Origin: Triticum aestivum
Taxonomy: Eukaryota; Streptophyta; Magnoliopsida; Poales; Poaceae
DNA length: 64,000 bases
Assembly (NCBI RefSeq): GCF_018294505.1
Contig: NC_057809.1
Span: forward strand, 136,498,979 to 136,562,978
Direction: 5' to 3'
The notes beneath the pieces were generated by a model that searched no databases, was not told the origin of the DNA, and was given only the letters and a program-made list of their open reading frames with translations. Below are positions 11,662-24,435 of the stretch, one piece after another. Position numbers and translations under genes: made by a program. Positions within the stretch are counted from its first letter, which is position 1, and every line of letters starts with the position of its first letter.

Positions 11662-13406
11662 TGTTGGAAATATGCCCTAGAGGCAATAATAAAAGTATTA
11701 TTATTATATTTCCTTGTTCATGATAATTGTCTTTTATTCATGCTATAACTGTATTATCCGGAAATCGTAATACACGTGTGAATACATAGACCACAATATG
11801 TCCCTAGTGAGCCTCTAGTTGACTAGCTCGTTGTGATCAACAGATAGTCATGGTTTCCTGGCTATGGACATTGGATGTCGTTGATAACGGGATCACATCA
11901 TTAGGAGAATGATGTGATGGACAAGACCCAATCCTAAGACTAGCACAAAAGATCGTGTAGTTCATTTGCTAGAGCTTTGCCAATGTCAAGTATCTCTTCC
12001 TTCGACCATGAGAGCGTGTAACTCCTGGATACCGTAGGAGTGCTTTGGGTGTATCAAACGTCACAACGTAACTGGGTGACTATAAAGGTGCACTACAGGT
12101 ATCTCCGAAAGTATCTATTGTTTTATGCGGATCGAGACTGGGATTTGTCACCCCGTGTAAACGGAGAGGTATCTCTGGGCCCACTCGGTAGGACATCATC
12201 ATATGCGCAATGTGACCAAGGAGTTGATCACGGGATGATGTGTTATGGAACGAGTAAAGTGACTTGCCGGTAACAAGATTGAACAAGGTATTGGATACCG
12301 ACGATCGAATCTCGGGCAAGTAACATACCGATAGACAAAGGGAATTGAATACGGGATTGATTAATTCCTTGACATCGTGGTTCATCCGATGAGATCATCG
12401 TGGAACATGTGGAAGCCATCATGGGTATCCAGATCCCGCTGTTGGTTATTGACCGGAGAACGTCTCGGTCATGTCTACATGTCTCCCGAACCCGTAGGGT
12501 CTACACACTTAAGGTTCGATGACGCTAGGGTTATAAAGGAAGTTTGTATGTGGTTACCGAATGTTGTTCGGAGTCCCGGATGAGATCCCGGACGTCACGA
12601 GGAGTTCCGGAATGGTCCGGAGATAAAGATTTATATATGGGAAGTCCTATTTTGGCCACCGGAAAATGTTCGGGATTTTTGGGTATTGTACCGGGAAGGT
12701 TCTAGAAGGTTCTGGAGTGGGGCCCACCTGCATGGGGGGACCCACATGGACGTGGGTAGTGGGGGCAAGGCCCCACACCCCTGGTCAAGGCGCACCAAGA
12801 TCCCCCCCTTAGAAGGAATAAGATCATATCCCGAAGGGATAAGATCAAGATCCCTAAAAAGGGGGGATAACAATCGGTGGGGAAGGAAATAATGAGATTT
12901 CTTTCCTCCCACCTTGGCCAACGCCCCAATGGACTTGGAGGGCAAGAAACCAGCCCCTCCACCCCTATATATAGTGGAGAGGCGCATGGGAGCTATACAC
13001 GAAGTTCTGGCACAGCCCTACCTCTCTCCCTACTCCTCCTCTCCCATGGTGCTTGGCGAAGCCCTGCTGGATTGCCACGCTCCTCCACCACCACCACGCC
13101 GTTGTGCTGCTGTTGGATGGATTCTTCCTCAACCTCTCCCTCTCTCCTTGCTGGATCAAGGCGTGGGAGACGTCACCGGGCTGTACGTGTGTTGAACGCG
13201 GAGGTGCCGTCCGTTCGGCACTAGGATCATCGGTGATTTGAATCACGACGAGTACGACTCCATCAACCCCGTTCACTTGAACGCTTCCGCTTAGCGATCT
13301 ACAAGGGTATGTAGATGCACTCTCTTTCTACTCGTTGCTGGTCTCTCCATAGATAGATCTTGGTGACACGTAGGAAAATTTTGAATTTATGCTACGTTCC
13401 CCAACA
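11662..13406 (+). repeat. 5' LTR
   Basis: 1745 bp, TGTTGGAAATATGCCC... to ...TACGTTCCCCAACA. The promoter TATATATA is at 12966-12973, about 440 bp before the LTR end. It pairs with the 3' LTR at 18541. Confidence 0.97.
12966..12973 (+). promoter_or_regulatory. TATA box of the Copia 5' LTR
   Basis: TATATATA followed by GTGGAGAGG. The same box occurs at the matching place in the 3' LTR (19844-19851) and, in a longer GC-rich context, near 1739 in the first LTR. Conservation in all three supports it as the core promoter. Confidence 0.7.
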
Positions 13407-13407
13407 G

Positions 13408-13420
13408 TGGCATCATGAGC
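13408..13420 (+). other. Primer binding site of the Copia element
   Basis: TGGCATCATGAGC begins one base after the 5' LTR. It is close to TGGTATCAGAGC, the usual site in this group that pairs with the 3' end of initiator methionine tRNA, but has diverged at a few bases. Confidence 0.65.
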
Positions 13421-16400
13421 TAGGTCTATTGCGTAGATTCTTTGCACGAGTAGAACACAAAGTAGTTGTGGGCGTTGATGTTGTTCAATATGCTTACCGT
13501 TACTAGTCCAATCTTGTTTTGACGGTATTGTGGGATGAAGCGGCCCGGACCGACCTTACACGTACTCTTACGTGAGACAGGTTCCACCGATTGACATGCA
13601 CTTGGTGCATAAGGTGGCTAGCGGGTGCCAGTCTCTCCCACTTTAGTCGGAACGGATTCGATGAAAAGGGTCCTTATGAAGGGTAAATAGCAATTGGCAT
13701 ATCACGTTGTGGTCTTGCGTAGGTAAGAAACGTTCTTGCTAGAAACCCATAGCAGCCACGTAAAACATGCAACAACAATTAGAGGACGTCTAACTTGTTT
13801 TTGCAGGGTATGCTATGTGATGTGATATGGCCAAGAAGAATGTGATGAATGATATGTGATGTATGAGATTGATCATGTTCTTGTAATAGGATTCACGACT
13901 TGCATGTCGATGAGTATGACAACCGGCAGGAGCCATAGGAGTTGTCTTTATTTATTGTATGACCTGCGTGTCATTGAAGAACGCCATGTAAACTACTTTA
14001 CTTTATTGCTAAACGCGTTAGTCATAGAAGTAGAAGTAGTCGTTGGCGTGACAACTTCATGAAGACACGATGATGGAGATCATGATGATGGAGATCATGG
14101 TGTCGTGCCGGTGACGATGATGATCATGGAGCCCCGAAGATGAAGATCAAAAGGAGCAAAATGATATTGGCCATATCATGTCACTATTTGATTGCATGTG
14201 ATGTTTATCATGTTTATGCATCCTGTTTGCTTAGGACGACGGTAGTAAATAAGATGATCCCTTACAAAATTTCAAGAAGTGTTCTCCCCTAACTGTGCAC
14301 CGTTGCTACAGTTCGTCGCTTCTAAGCACCACGTGATGATCGGGTGTGATGGATTCTTACGTTCACATACAACGGGTGTAAGACAGTTTTACACAGCGAA
14401 AACACTTAGGGTTAACTTGACGAGCCTAGCATGTGCAGACATGGCCTCGGAACACGGAGACCGAAAGGTCGAGCATGAGTCGTATGGTAGATACGATCAA
14501 CATGAAGATGTTCACCGATGATGACTAGTCCGTCTCACGTGATGATCGGACACGGCCTAGTTGACTCGGATCATGTGATCACTTAGATGACCAGAGGGAT
14601 GTCTATCTAAGTGGGAGTTCATAAGATGAACTTAATTATCCTGAACATAGTCAAAAGACCTTTTGCAAATTATGTCGTAAGCTCGCGCTTTAGTTCCACT
14701 GTTTAGATATGTTCCTAGAGAAAATATAGTTGAAAGTTGATAGTAGCAATTATGCGATCAGTAGAAAGCTTATGTCCTTAATGCACCGCTCAGTGTGCTG
14801 AACCCCAACGTCGTTTGTCGATGTTGCGAACATCGGACATACACGTTTTGATAACTACGTGATAGTTCAATTAAATGGTTTAAGTAGAGGCACCAAAGAC
14901 GTTTTCGAAACGTCGTGGAACATATGAGATGTTTCGAGGGCTGAAATTGGGATTTCAGGCTCGTGCCCACGTCAAGAGGTATAAGACCTCCGACGATTTT
15001 CTTAGCCTGCAAACTAAGGGAGAAAAGCTCAATCGTTGAGCTTGTGCTCAGATTGTCTGAGCACAACAATCACTTGAATCGAGTGGGAGTTGATCCTCCA
15101 GATGAGATAGTGATGTTTCCCCAAAGTCATTGCCACCAAGCTGCTAGAGCTTCGTGATTAACTATAACATATCAGGGATAGATATGATGATCCTTGAAAT
15201 ATTCATGATGTTTGACACCGCGAAACTAGAAATCAAGAAGGAGCATCAATTGTTGATGGTTGGTGAAACCACTAGTTTCAAGAAGGGCAAGGGAACAAAG
15301 GGATACTTCATGAAACGGCAATTCAGCTGCTGCTCTAGTGAAGAAACCCAAGGTTGAACCCAAACCCGAGACTAAGGGCTTCTGTAATAAGGGGAACAAC
15401 CACTGGAGCAGCATTACCCTAGATACTTGGTAGATGAGAAGGCTGGCAAGGTCGATAGAAGTATATTGGATATACATTATGTTAATGTGTACTTTACTAG
15501 TACTCCTAGTAGCACCAGGGTATTGGATACCGGTTCGGTTGCTAAGTGTTAGTAACTCGAAATAAAAGCTACGGAATAAACGGAGACTAGCTAAAGGTGA
15601 GCTGACGATATATGTTGGAAGTGTTTCCAAGGTTGATATGATCAAGCATCGCACGCTCCCTCTACCACCGAGATTGGTGTTTGCGTTGAGCATAGACATG
15701 ATTGGATTATGTCTATCGCAATACGGTTATTCATTTAAGGAGAATAATGGTTACTCTATTTTTGAATAATACCTTCAATGGTCTTGCACCTAAAGGAATG
15801 GTTTATTGAATCTCGGTCGTAGTGATACACATTTTCATGCTAAAAGATATAAGATAGTAATGATAGTACCACTTACTTGTGGCACTGCCATGTAAGTCAC
15901 AATGGTATAAAACGCATGAAGAAGCTCCATGTTGATGGATCTTTGGACTCGCTCGTTTTTGAAAAGTTTGAGACATGCGAACCATGTCTATTGGTGTATA
16001 TGCATGAAGAAACTACATGCAAATGGATCGTTCGGACTCACTTGATTTTGAATCACTTGAGATATGCAAATCATACCACATGGGCAAGATGACTGAAAAG
16101 CCTCATTTTCAGTAAGATGGAACAAGATAGCAACTTGTTGGAAGTAACACATTTTGATGTGTGCAGTCGAATGAGTGCTGAGGCATGCAGTGAATATCAT
16201 TATGTTCTTACTTCACAGATGATTCGAGTAAATGTTGAGTATATTTACTTGATGAAACACAAGTCTGAATTATTGAATGGTTCAAGTAATTTCAGAGTGA
16301 AGTAGCAGATCATTATGACAAGAGGATAAAATGTCTATGGTATGATCATAGAGATGAATATCTGAGCTACGAGTTTTGGCGCACAATTAAGACATTGTGG

Positions 16401-18529
16401 AAATTGTTTCGCAATTAATACCGCCTGGAACACCATAATGTGATGGTGTGTCCGAACATCATAGTTGCACCCTATTGGATATGGTGCGTACCATGATGTC
16501 TCTTATCGAATTACCACTATCGTTCATGGGTTAGGCATTAGAGACAACCACATTCACTTTAAATAGGGCACCACGTAATTCCGATGAGATGACGCCGTAT
16601 GAATTATGGTTTAGAGAAAACTAAGTTGTCGTTTCTTAAAAGTTTGGGGCTGCGACGCTTATATGAAAAAGTTTCAGGTTGATAAGCTCGAACCCAAAGC
16701 GGATAAAATGCATCTTCATAGGAAACCCAAAACAGTTGGGTATACCTCCTAATTCAGATCCGAAAGCAATATGGATTGTTTCTAGAATCGGGTCCTTTCT
16801 CGAGGAAAAGTTTCTCTCGAAAGAATTGAGTGGGAGGATGGTGGAGACTTGATGAGGTTATTGAACCGTCTCTTCAACTAGTGTGTGACAGGGCACAGGG
16901 AGTTGTTCCTGTGGCACCTACACCAATTGAAGTGGAAGCTTATGATATTGATCATGAAACTTCGGATCAAGTCACTCCCAAACCTCGTAGGATGACAAGG
17001 ATGCGTACTACTTCAGAGTGGTACGTAATCCTGTCTTGAAGGTCATGTTGCTAGACAACAATGAACCTACGAGCTATGGAGAAGCGATGGTGGGCCCGGA
17101 TTCCGATAAATGGCTTGAGGCCATAAAATCCGAGAGAGGATCCATGTATGAAAACAAAGTGTAGACTTTGGCAGAACGGCTCGATGGTCATAAGGCTAAT
17201 GAGTACAGATGGATTTCAAAAGGAAGACGGACAATGATGGTAAATGTCACCATTAAGAAAGCTCGACTTGTCGTTAAGATGTTTTCCGACAAGTTCAAGG
17301 AGTTGACTACGATGAGATTTTCTCACTCGTAGCGATGCTAAGAGTCTGTTGGAATTATATTAGCGATTACTGCATTATTTATGAAATCTTGCAGATAGGA
17401 TGTCAAAACATTGTTTCCTCGACGATTTTAATGAGGAAAGGTTGTATGTGATACAACCGGAAGGTTTTGTCAATCCCGAAAGATGCTAATAAGTATGCAA
17501 AGCTCCAGCAATCCTTCTAAGGACTGGAGTGAGCATCTCGGAGTTGGAATGTATGCTTTGATGATGATCAAAAAATTTGGGTTTGTACAAAGTTTATGAG
17601 AAACTTGTATTTCCAAAGAAGTGAGTGGGAGCACTATAGAATTTCTGATGAGTATATGTTGTTGACATATTGTTGATCAGAAATGACGTAGAATTTCTGG
17701 AAAGCATATAGGGTTATTTTGAAAGTGTTTTTCAATGGAAAGCCTGGATTAAGCTACTTGAACATTGAGCATCAAGATCTATAAGGATAGATCAAAATAC
17801 TTAATAATACTTTCAAATGAGCACATACCTTGACATGATCTTGAAGGTGTTCAAGATGGACCAGTCAAAGAAGGAGTTCTTGCCTGAGTTGTAAGGTACG
17901 AAGTTAAGACTTAAAGCTCGACCACGGCAGAATAGAGAGAAAGGACGAAGGTCGTCCCCTATGCTTAAGACGTAGGCTCTTCAGTATGCTATGCTGTGTA
18001 CCGCACCTGAAGTGTGCCTTGCCATGAGTCAGTCAAGGGGTACAAGAGTGATCCAAGAATGGCTCACAGGACAGCGGTCAAAGTTATCCTTAGTAACTAG
18101 TGGACTAAGGAATTTTCTCGATTATGGAGGTGGTAAAAGAGTTCGTCGTAAAGGTTACGACGATGCAAGCTTGACACCTATCCGGATAGCTCTCAGTAGA
18201 GAGACCGGATACATATAATGGAGCAATAATTTAGAATAGCTCCAAGTAGAACAGTTGTTTGGAATAGCTCCAAATAGAGCGTGGTAGCTGCATCTAGGAG
18301 ATGACATAGAGATTTGTAAAGCACACACGGATCTGAAAGGTTCAGACCCGTTGACTAAAACCTCTCTCACAAGCAACATGATCAAACATAAAACTCATTG
18401 AGTGTTAATCACATAGTGATGTGAACTAGACTACTGACTCTAGTAAACTCTTGGGTATTAGTCACATGGCGATGTGACCTGTGAGTGTTAATCACATGGC
18501 GATGTGAACTAGATTATTGACTCTAGTGC
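13421..18529 (+). pseudogene. Decayed gag-pol interior of the Copia element
   Basis: Scattered protein remnants lie in the expected Copia order. A lysine/glycine-rich gag tail with KPETKGF is near 15285-15400. VLDTGSV, the protease active site DTG, is near 15520-15544. WHCHVSHNGIKRMKKLH, the pre-integrase zinc region, is at 15877, with integrase traces to about 16320. SYGEAMVGPDSDKWLEAI, the start of the Copia RT, is near 17070, with RNase H remnants at 17990-18220. Stops and small deletions occur every few dozen codons. No gag frame is recognisable at 13421-15150. The matching terminal part at 1-459 is equally decayed, so the decay predates the spread of this family. Confidence 0.85.
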
Positions 18530-18540
18530 AAGTGGGAGAC
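18530..18540 (+). other. Polypurine tract of the Copia element
   Basis: aagtgggagac immediately before the 3' LTR, where plus-strand priming takes place. The same tract precedes the LTR at 460. Confidence 0.75.
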
Positions 18541-20284
18541 TGTTGGAAATATGCCCTAGAGGCAATAATAAAAGTATTATTATTATATTTCCTTGTTCAT
18601 GATAATTGTCTTTTATTCATGCTATAACTGTATTATCCGGAAATCGTAATACACGTGTGAATACATAGACCACAATATGTCCCTAGTGAGCCTCTAGTTG
18701 ACTAGCTCGTTGTGATCAACAGATAGTCATGGTTTCCTGGCTATGGACATTGGATGTCGTTGATAACGGGATCACATCATTAGGAGAATGATGTGATGGA
18801 CAAGACCCAATCCTAAGACTAGCACAAAAGATCGTGTAGTTCATTTGCTAGAGCTTTGCCAATGTCAAGTATCTCTTCCTTCGACCATGAGAGCGTGTAA
18901 CTCCTGGATACCGTAGGAGTGCTTTGGGTGTATCAAACGTCACAACGTAACTGGGTGACTATAAAGGTGCACTACAGGTATCTCCGAAAGTATCTATTGT
19001 TTTATGCGGATCGAGACTGGGATTTGTCACTCCGTGTAAACGAAGAGGTATCTCTGGGCCCACTCGGTAGGACATCATCATATGCGCAATGTGACCAAGG
19101 AGTTGATCACGGGATGATGTGTTACGGAACGAGTAAAGTGACTTGCCGGTAACGAGATTGAACAAGGTATTGGATACCGACGATCGAATCTCGGGCAAGT
19201 AACATACCGATAGACAAAGGGAATTGAATACGGGATTGATTAAGTCCTTGACATCATGGTTCATCCGATGAGATCATCGTGGAACATGTGGGAGCCATCA
19301 TGGGTATCCAGATCCCGCTGTTGGTTATTGACCGGAGAACGTCTCGGTCATGTCTACATGTCTCCCGAACCCGTAGGGTCTACACACTTAAGGTTCGATG
19401 ACGCTAGGGTTATAAAGGAAGTTTGTATGTGGTTACCGAATGTTGTTCGGAGTCCCGGATGAGATCCCGGACGTCACGAGGAGTTCCGGAATGGTCCGGA
19501 GGTAAAGATTTATATATGGGAAGTCCTATTTTGGCCACCGGAAAATGTTCGGGATTTTTCGGTATTGTACCGGGAAGGTTCTAGAAGGTTCTGGAGTGGG
19601 GCCCACCTGCATGGGGGGACCCACATGGACGTGGGTAGTGGGGGCAAGGCCCCACACCCCTGGTCAAGGCGCACCAAGATCCCCCCTTAGAAGGAATAAG
19701 ATCATATCCCGAAGGGATAAGATCAAGATCCCTAAAAAGGGGGGATAACAATCGGTGGGGAAGGAAATAATGAGATTTCTTTCCTCCCACCTTGGCCAAC
19801 GCCCCAATAGACTTGGAGGGCAAGAAACCAGCCCCTCCACCCCTATATATAGTGGAGAGGCGCATGTGAGCTATACACGAAGTTCTGGCACAGCCCTACC
19901 TCTCTCCCTACTCCTCCTCTCCCATGGTGCTTGGCGAAGCCCTGCTGGATTGCCACGCTCCTCCACCACCACCACGCCGTTGTGCTGCTGTTGGATGGAG
20001 TCTTCCTCAACCTCTCCCTCTCTCCTTGCTGGATCAAGGCGTGGGAGACGTCACCGGGCTGTACGTGTGTTGAACGCGGAGGTGCCGTCCGTTCGGCACT
20101 AGGATCATCGGTGATTTGGATCACGACGAGTACGACTCCATCAACCCTGTTCACTTGAACGCTTCCGCTTAGCGATCTACAAGGGTATGTAGATGCACTC
20201 TCTTTCTACTCGTTGCTGGTCTCTCCATAGATAGATCTTGGTGTCACGTAGGAAAATTTTGAATTTATGCTACGTTCCCCAACA
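18541..20284 (+). repeat. 3' LTR
   Basis: 1744 bp and nearly identical to 11662-13406. It ends CCCCAACA and is followed by the right copy of AATTG (20285-20289). Confidence 0.97.
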
Positions 20285-21717
20285 AATTGGGCCTTCTTGC
20301 TCGAGGTCATGCAACGCCTGGGGTTTGGACAACGTTGGCGGGACTGGATCTGCCTCTCCTTGTCTTCTTCTTCATCAAGGGTGCTTCTTAATGGAAACCC
20401 CGACAGAAAGTTCAGCCACGCAAAAGGCCTTCGCCAGGGCGATCCAATATCACCTATGCTTTTCATCCTGGCCATTGACCTGCTACAGCAGATCCTTCAA
20501 CTTGCCTCCCGGCAAGGCATCCTAAAGCCCATTCATGCAAGGACGGCCAGATGCAGGATATCCCTTTACGCCGATGATGCGGGCATTTTTGTGAACCCAG
20601 ACAAGGCGAGCTACACGCGATTTTGGCAATACTGAAGACTTTTGGAGATGCAAGCGGACTTGTCACAAACTTGACCAAGACTGAGGTCTTCCCGATTAGA
20701 TGTGCGGGCATTGACCTTCAAGATGTGCTATCAGTCTTCCCCTCCAAGATCGCCACCTTCCCGGGACGTTATTTGGGGCTACCACTGCATTTTCACCGGC
20801 TAAGAGGGATTGATCTGCAACCTTTCATTGACAGATTCACGGGTAGGCTGCCTGGATGGAAAGGAAAACTCCTCAACAAACCCGGGAGGGTGGCTCTTGC
20901 GCAATCCGTTCTCACGGCCATGGCAACCTTCCACATCACCGCCCTTAACCTGTCAAAGGGGACCCTGCGAAAGATTGGCAAAATCATTCGGGCCTTCGTC
21001 TGGCAGAAAGAGGACCAAACTCAGACATCGGGTGGCCACTCGTTTGTTAACTGGAAGACTGTCTGCCGCCCCAGGCATTTGGGCGGCTTGGGAATCATGG
21101 ACCTAGAGAGATTCGGCCGCGCCCTACGTCTACGGTGGCCGTGGCTGCAATGGACTGACCCAGAGAGGCCATGGGTGGGATCCGAGTTACCATGTGACCA
21201 AGGAGACATGAACCTCTTTCGCGCATGCACCTTGATTACGCTGGGCAATGGGCAAAAGGCCCTCTTCTGGCAGGACAACTGGACCGGAAGCGCCCCCCTC
21301 AGGCTTGTGGCTCTAGAGCTTTACAAGATCACCTCCAGAAAGAACAGATCGGTGCACAAAGAACTCACGAACGAGAACTGGATAAAGGCGGTCGCCAAAC
21401 TTTAGACCATGCAGCAACTAGGAGAATTTGTGACTCTCTGGGAGCAGATCGGGAAGGCAACCCTTCAGCCTGCCCAAGAGGACTGCATTCGCTGGAATTT
21501 AACCACCTCAGGGGCGTATTCCGTGGCTTCGGCCTACGGCGCACAATTCTTCGGCTCCTATGCACGGTTCGACACGACGAAGGTCTGGCACGCAAACGCT
21601 GAGCCTAAATGCAAATTCTTCGCCTGGCTCATTCTTCATGGGAGAATCCTCACCGCGGATATACTGGCTGTGAGGGGATGGCTTCATGACCCCAGGTGCC
21701 TGCTATGCCTCCAATAG
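20285..21717 (+). pseudogene. LINE-A ORF2, 3' half: reverse transcriptase core to zf-RVT
   Basis: Continues the reverse transcriptase after the Copia insertion: NWAFLLEVMQRLGF, then KGLRQGDPISPMLF (motif B) and SLYADDAGIF with an intact YADD. A frameshift at about 20610-20630 moves to the frame that ends at 21405 (TAG). The same frame continues from 21409 through the C-terminal region with KCKFFAWLILHGRI and ends at a TAG in the zf-RVT zinc region (RCLLCLQ); traces continue to about 21880. It was therefore dead before or independently of the Copia insertion. Confidence 0.88.
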
Positions 21718-22196
21718 CCTGAAACTGCAACTCACCTTTGTAAGGACTGTCCCTTCACGGTCGCGGTTTGGAACCAGGTGAACACCTGGACAAACGAGGG
21801 CGTACCAATCTCGGGCTTCCTCCCGGAGCCTGGGAACGTGTCCGACTGGTGGGATAAAACACTGACAACATAGTCCAAGCAGGGCCGCCGGCGGCGCAGT
21901 GGGAGAATCATCTAGGTCAATCTGGAAGGAGCGGAATAGGCGTGTTTTCACCGGACAAAGACTGACGCACCGTGAGGTTGCCGCACTCGCCCTAGACGCT
22001 ATCATTCAGCAGGACCTGGCATTTACAGGATGCTTCCCAAACACGGGTATTGGCTAACTAGTTTTGGGTAGTTCTCAATCTTCTGTAGTCCTGCAGCGGT
22101 ACCTAAAACCACTCGCCCCTCTGTAAATTGCGCTTTTCTGCTCCTTCCTTTCTATAAAGAAAAAGGCAGTGCTCCTGCCGGTTCCTTAAAAAAAAA
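21718..22196 (+). other. LINE-A 3' tail and poly(A)
   Basis: Decayed end of ORF2 (THLCKDCPF is still readable just after 21717), a 3' UTR, and nine A at 22188-22196 that mark the LINE-A 3' end. What follows is host or older DNA. The 5' end of LINE-A, and so its target duplication, is outside the window. Confidence 0.75.
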
Positions 22197-22700
22197 CCTA
22201 GCCACATACTACCCCGTGAGCAATTGCTCTTGCATTGACGCCAACTCTCCCCAAAGCACAACATCCGAAGTTATGGATATATTTTATCTTCAGAACAACC
22301 ATCATATACAATCATGAGTGGAAAAAAACTATTATTTCATCCTCATATGAAAATTAGCAAATCCGCATAGAGAAATTATGGAGATAACAACTTCTCCTAA
22401 CCGTTGACTATTCAACAACGATCGTCACTCATCTCCACATGTTCATGCATTTAAGCTCGTAACCTACATCAACACTGTATTTGTTTTTCATTTGTATGTA
22501 GAAAGTGCTATAAAGGTAAAAAAAATACACTATGGGACATGGTGACAAGCAAGGTGTAAATCTGGACCAACCATTCGTTGGAGATCAGTGATGTATCTCC
22601 TAACTGTATTCAATTTGTGTTAAATTGAACGATCAATGTGCATCAGGCCACGTAGTTGACAAACTGCAACACACTCGATCACCTCATTTGCTAGGATCAG
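22197..22700. other. No gene seen
   Basis: AT-rich sequence with no coherent open frame and no repeat I can name. Confidence 0.5.
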
Positions 22701-22929
22701 CTCGCGAACGGTATAATGCACCACGCCGCCTCTTTAGTCGAATACGATGTATGCATGCTGCTAGGCGCCGGCGCACCGGCCGAAGTTTCGGCCGGTCCGC
22801 TGCCAGGCGTTGGATCCCGTACAAATAAACGGTCTGGATAGCGCGATTGAGTCGACTTCTCCCTTTCACACACGCGTGAAGAAAAAAGAAAAAAGGAAGA
22901 TCTCCATGCTCGCCGCCTGTCTCGCGCAA

Positions 22930-23170
22930 TCCATGCTTGCCGTCCACCCTGCGCCGCCCACGGTCGGACCCGTGCTCCCTGGCCATCCTCGCGCCGTCTG
23001 CATCCGCGCCTGTGCTCGCCCACCCTCGCGCCGTCCGTGCTCGCGCCCATGCTCGCCGGCCACACTCGCGCCGTCCGTGCTCGTGCCCGTGTTCGCCGGC
23101 CACCCCCGCGCTCGCGCCCATGCTTGCCGGCCACCCCCGCGCCGCCCGTGCTTGCCGGCCACCCCCGCCC
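22930..23170. repeat. GC-rich minisatellite
   Basis: Degenerate repeats of a unit of about 30 bp built from ctcgccggccacnctcgcgcc and gtgctcgcgcccatg. Long open frames in several phases on both strands are a by-product of the base composition and are not taken as genes. Confidence 0.65.
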
Positions 23171-23239
23171 GCAGCTAATCTTCGTCGAGCCTGCAGAAAC
23201 ACCATGAAAAAAAGGATGTAGCTAATCTTCGTCATGAAT

Positions 23240-24180
23240 GGACGTAGCAAAAACATTTGCCGGTTGTAGCAAAATCGACGACGGTTCCAACAAAAAATCC
23301 AAAGATGGTAGTAGAACAAATAGGTGCTAGTTCCTGCAAAAACTAAGACAATGGTAGCAAAAAAATCATTTGGTTCCAGCAAAACTCAAAGACAGTGGTA
23401 GCGAAAAAATCATTTGGTTTCAGCAAAAAACAAAGCAATGGTACCAAAAAAAGAGTACTGGATCCTGCAAAATTCAGAGACGATGGTATTACCACGTAGC
23501 AAAAATTACCGTCAGTAGCAGCAAAACACATCTCTGTTTCCAGCAAAACAACATCTTGGTTCCAGCAAAATTCAAAGACGATGGTAGTACCATGTAGCAA
23601 AAATTACCGTCGGTGGCAGCAAAACACATCTATGTTTCCAGCAAAACAAACATCTTGGTTCCAACAAAATTCACCGCTGGCACCAATTCAAGTAAAGGAA
23701 ACACCAGTTCCAGCACAAAATTCCTCCCATAGCAGCAAAACATATCACTGGTTCCAGCAAAAATAGAACTTGGTTCCAGCAGAAAATCACCGCCGACACC
23801 GATCCAAGGAAAAAGAACACACCAGTTCCAGCAAAAATTACAGCTGGTAGCAGCAAAAAACACCACGGGTTCCAGCATCCCCGATGTCCCCGTTTCCAGC
23901 ATCCCCGATTTGTAGCAAAAAGGAAAAGGGGTTCCAGCAAAAATCTTAAGTGGTTCCAGCAAAAATAGAACATGGCGGGCACTGCCATCGCAGCCCACCA
24001 CCATTTTCGCCTAATGCAGCAAAGTCAGGAGCTGGTTCCAGCAAAAATCAGATGTGGTTCTAACAACAAAATTGATGTAGCAAAAGAAGTCACGGCAGCG
24101 ACGGCACCATCAACCTATCAATTGCAGCAAAATAAAAAAAAGGTTCCAGCAAAAAATGAAGTGGTTCCAGCAACCTATCT
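23240..24180. repeat. Degenerate GTTCCAGCAAAA / GTAGCAAAA repeat array
   Basis: The 12-mer gttccagcaaaa, or a near copy, recurs at least a dozen times (for example at 23375, 23415, 23537, 23558, 23750, 23930, 23951, 24033, 24143), alternating with gtagcaaaa at irregular spacing of about 20-110 bp. On the reverse strand it reads TTTTGCTGGAAC and gives short open frames full of FAGT/LLEP repeats, which are not real proteins. Confidence 0.75.
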
Positions 24181-24317
24181 TAGCGCTCCCCGTCGCTCGC
24201 GATTCTGCAGGCATGCGGCAGCGCCGTCCCGGCCGCGCGCAGCACATAGTCTCCCCGCTCCTACCGTGCACCACCTAAACGACCAACACCAAGCACCGGC
24301 AGCGCCCCGCATCCAGC

Positions 24318-24435
24318 CTTGCCGGTGGGTCAGCAAAGGAGGAGCTGGGTAGAGGAGGAGGCCCCAACGGAAGCACGCTGCAGCGAGCTTTGCCGGTGGG
24401 TCAGCTGCGAGGAGCTGGGTAGAGGAGGAGGCCGG
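24318..24435. repeat. Direct repeat of about 43 bp
   Basis: gccggtgggtcagc...gaggagctgggtagagg occurs at about 24321-24363 and again at about 24391-24434, with small differences between the copies. Confidence 0.7.

Larger units (their letters stand above)
11662..20284 (+). mobile_element. Complete BARE/Angela-like Copia retrotransposon with a dead interior
   Basis: An 8623-bp element: 5' LTR 11662-13406, interior 13407-18540, 3' LTR 18541-20284, target duplication AATTG on both sides. By eye I count only about fifteen differences between the two 1.74-kb LTRs, that is under 1%, so the insertion is recent on an evolutionary scale. Yet the 5.1-kb interior has no open frame longer than about 160 codons on either strand, and those seen are not full domains. 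Remnants of protease, integrase, RT and RNase H appear in the right order. It is therefore a non-autonomous copy that must have been copied with proteins from another element. It splits LINE-A ORF2. Confidence 0.95.

Noticed and set aside
22684..23382. 232-codon minus-strand ORF rich in Arg/Ala/Gly
   Set aside because: It overlaps a GC-rich minisatellite, and other phases are open as well. The translation only repeats the minisatellite unit.
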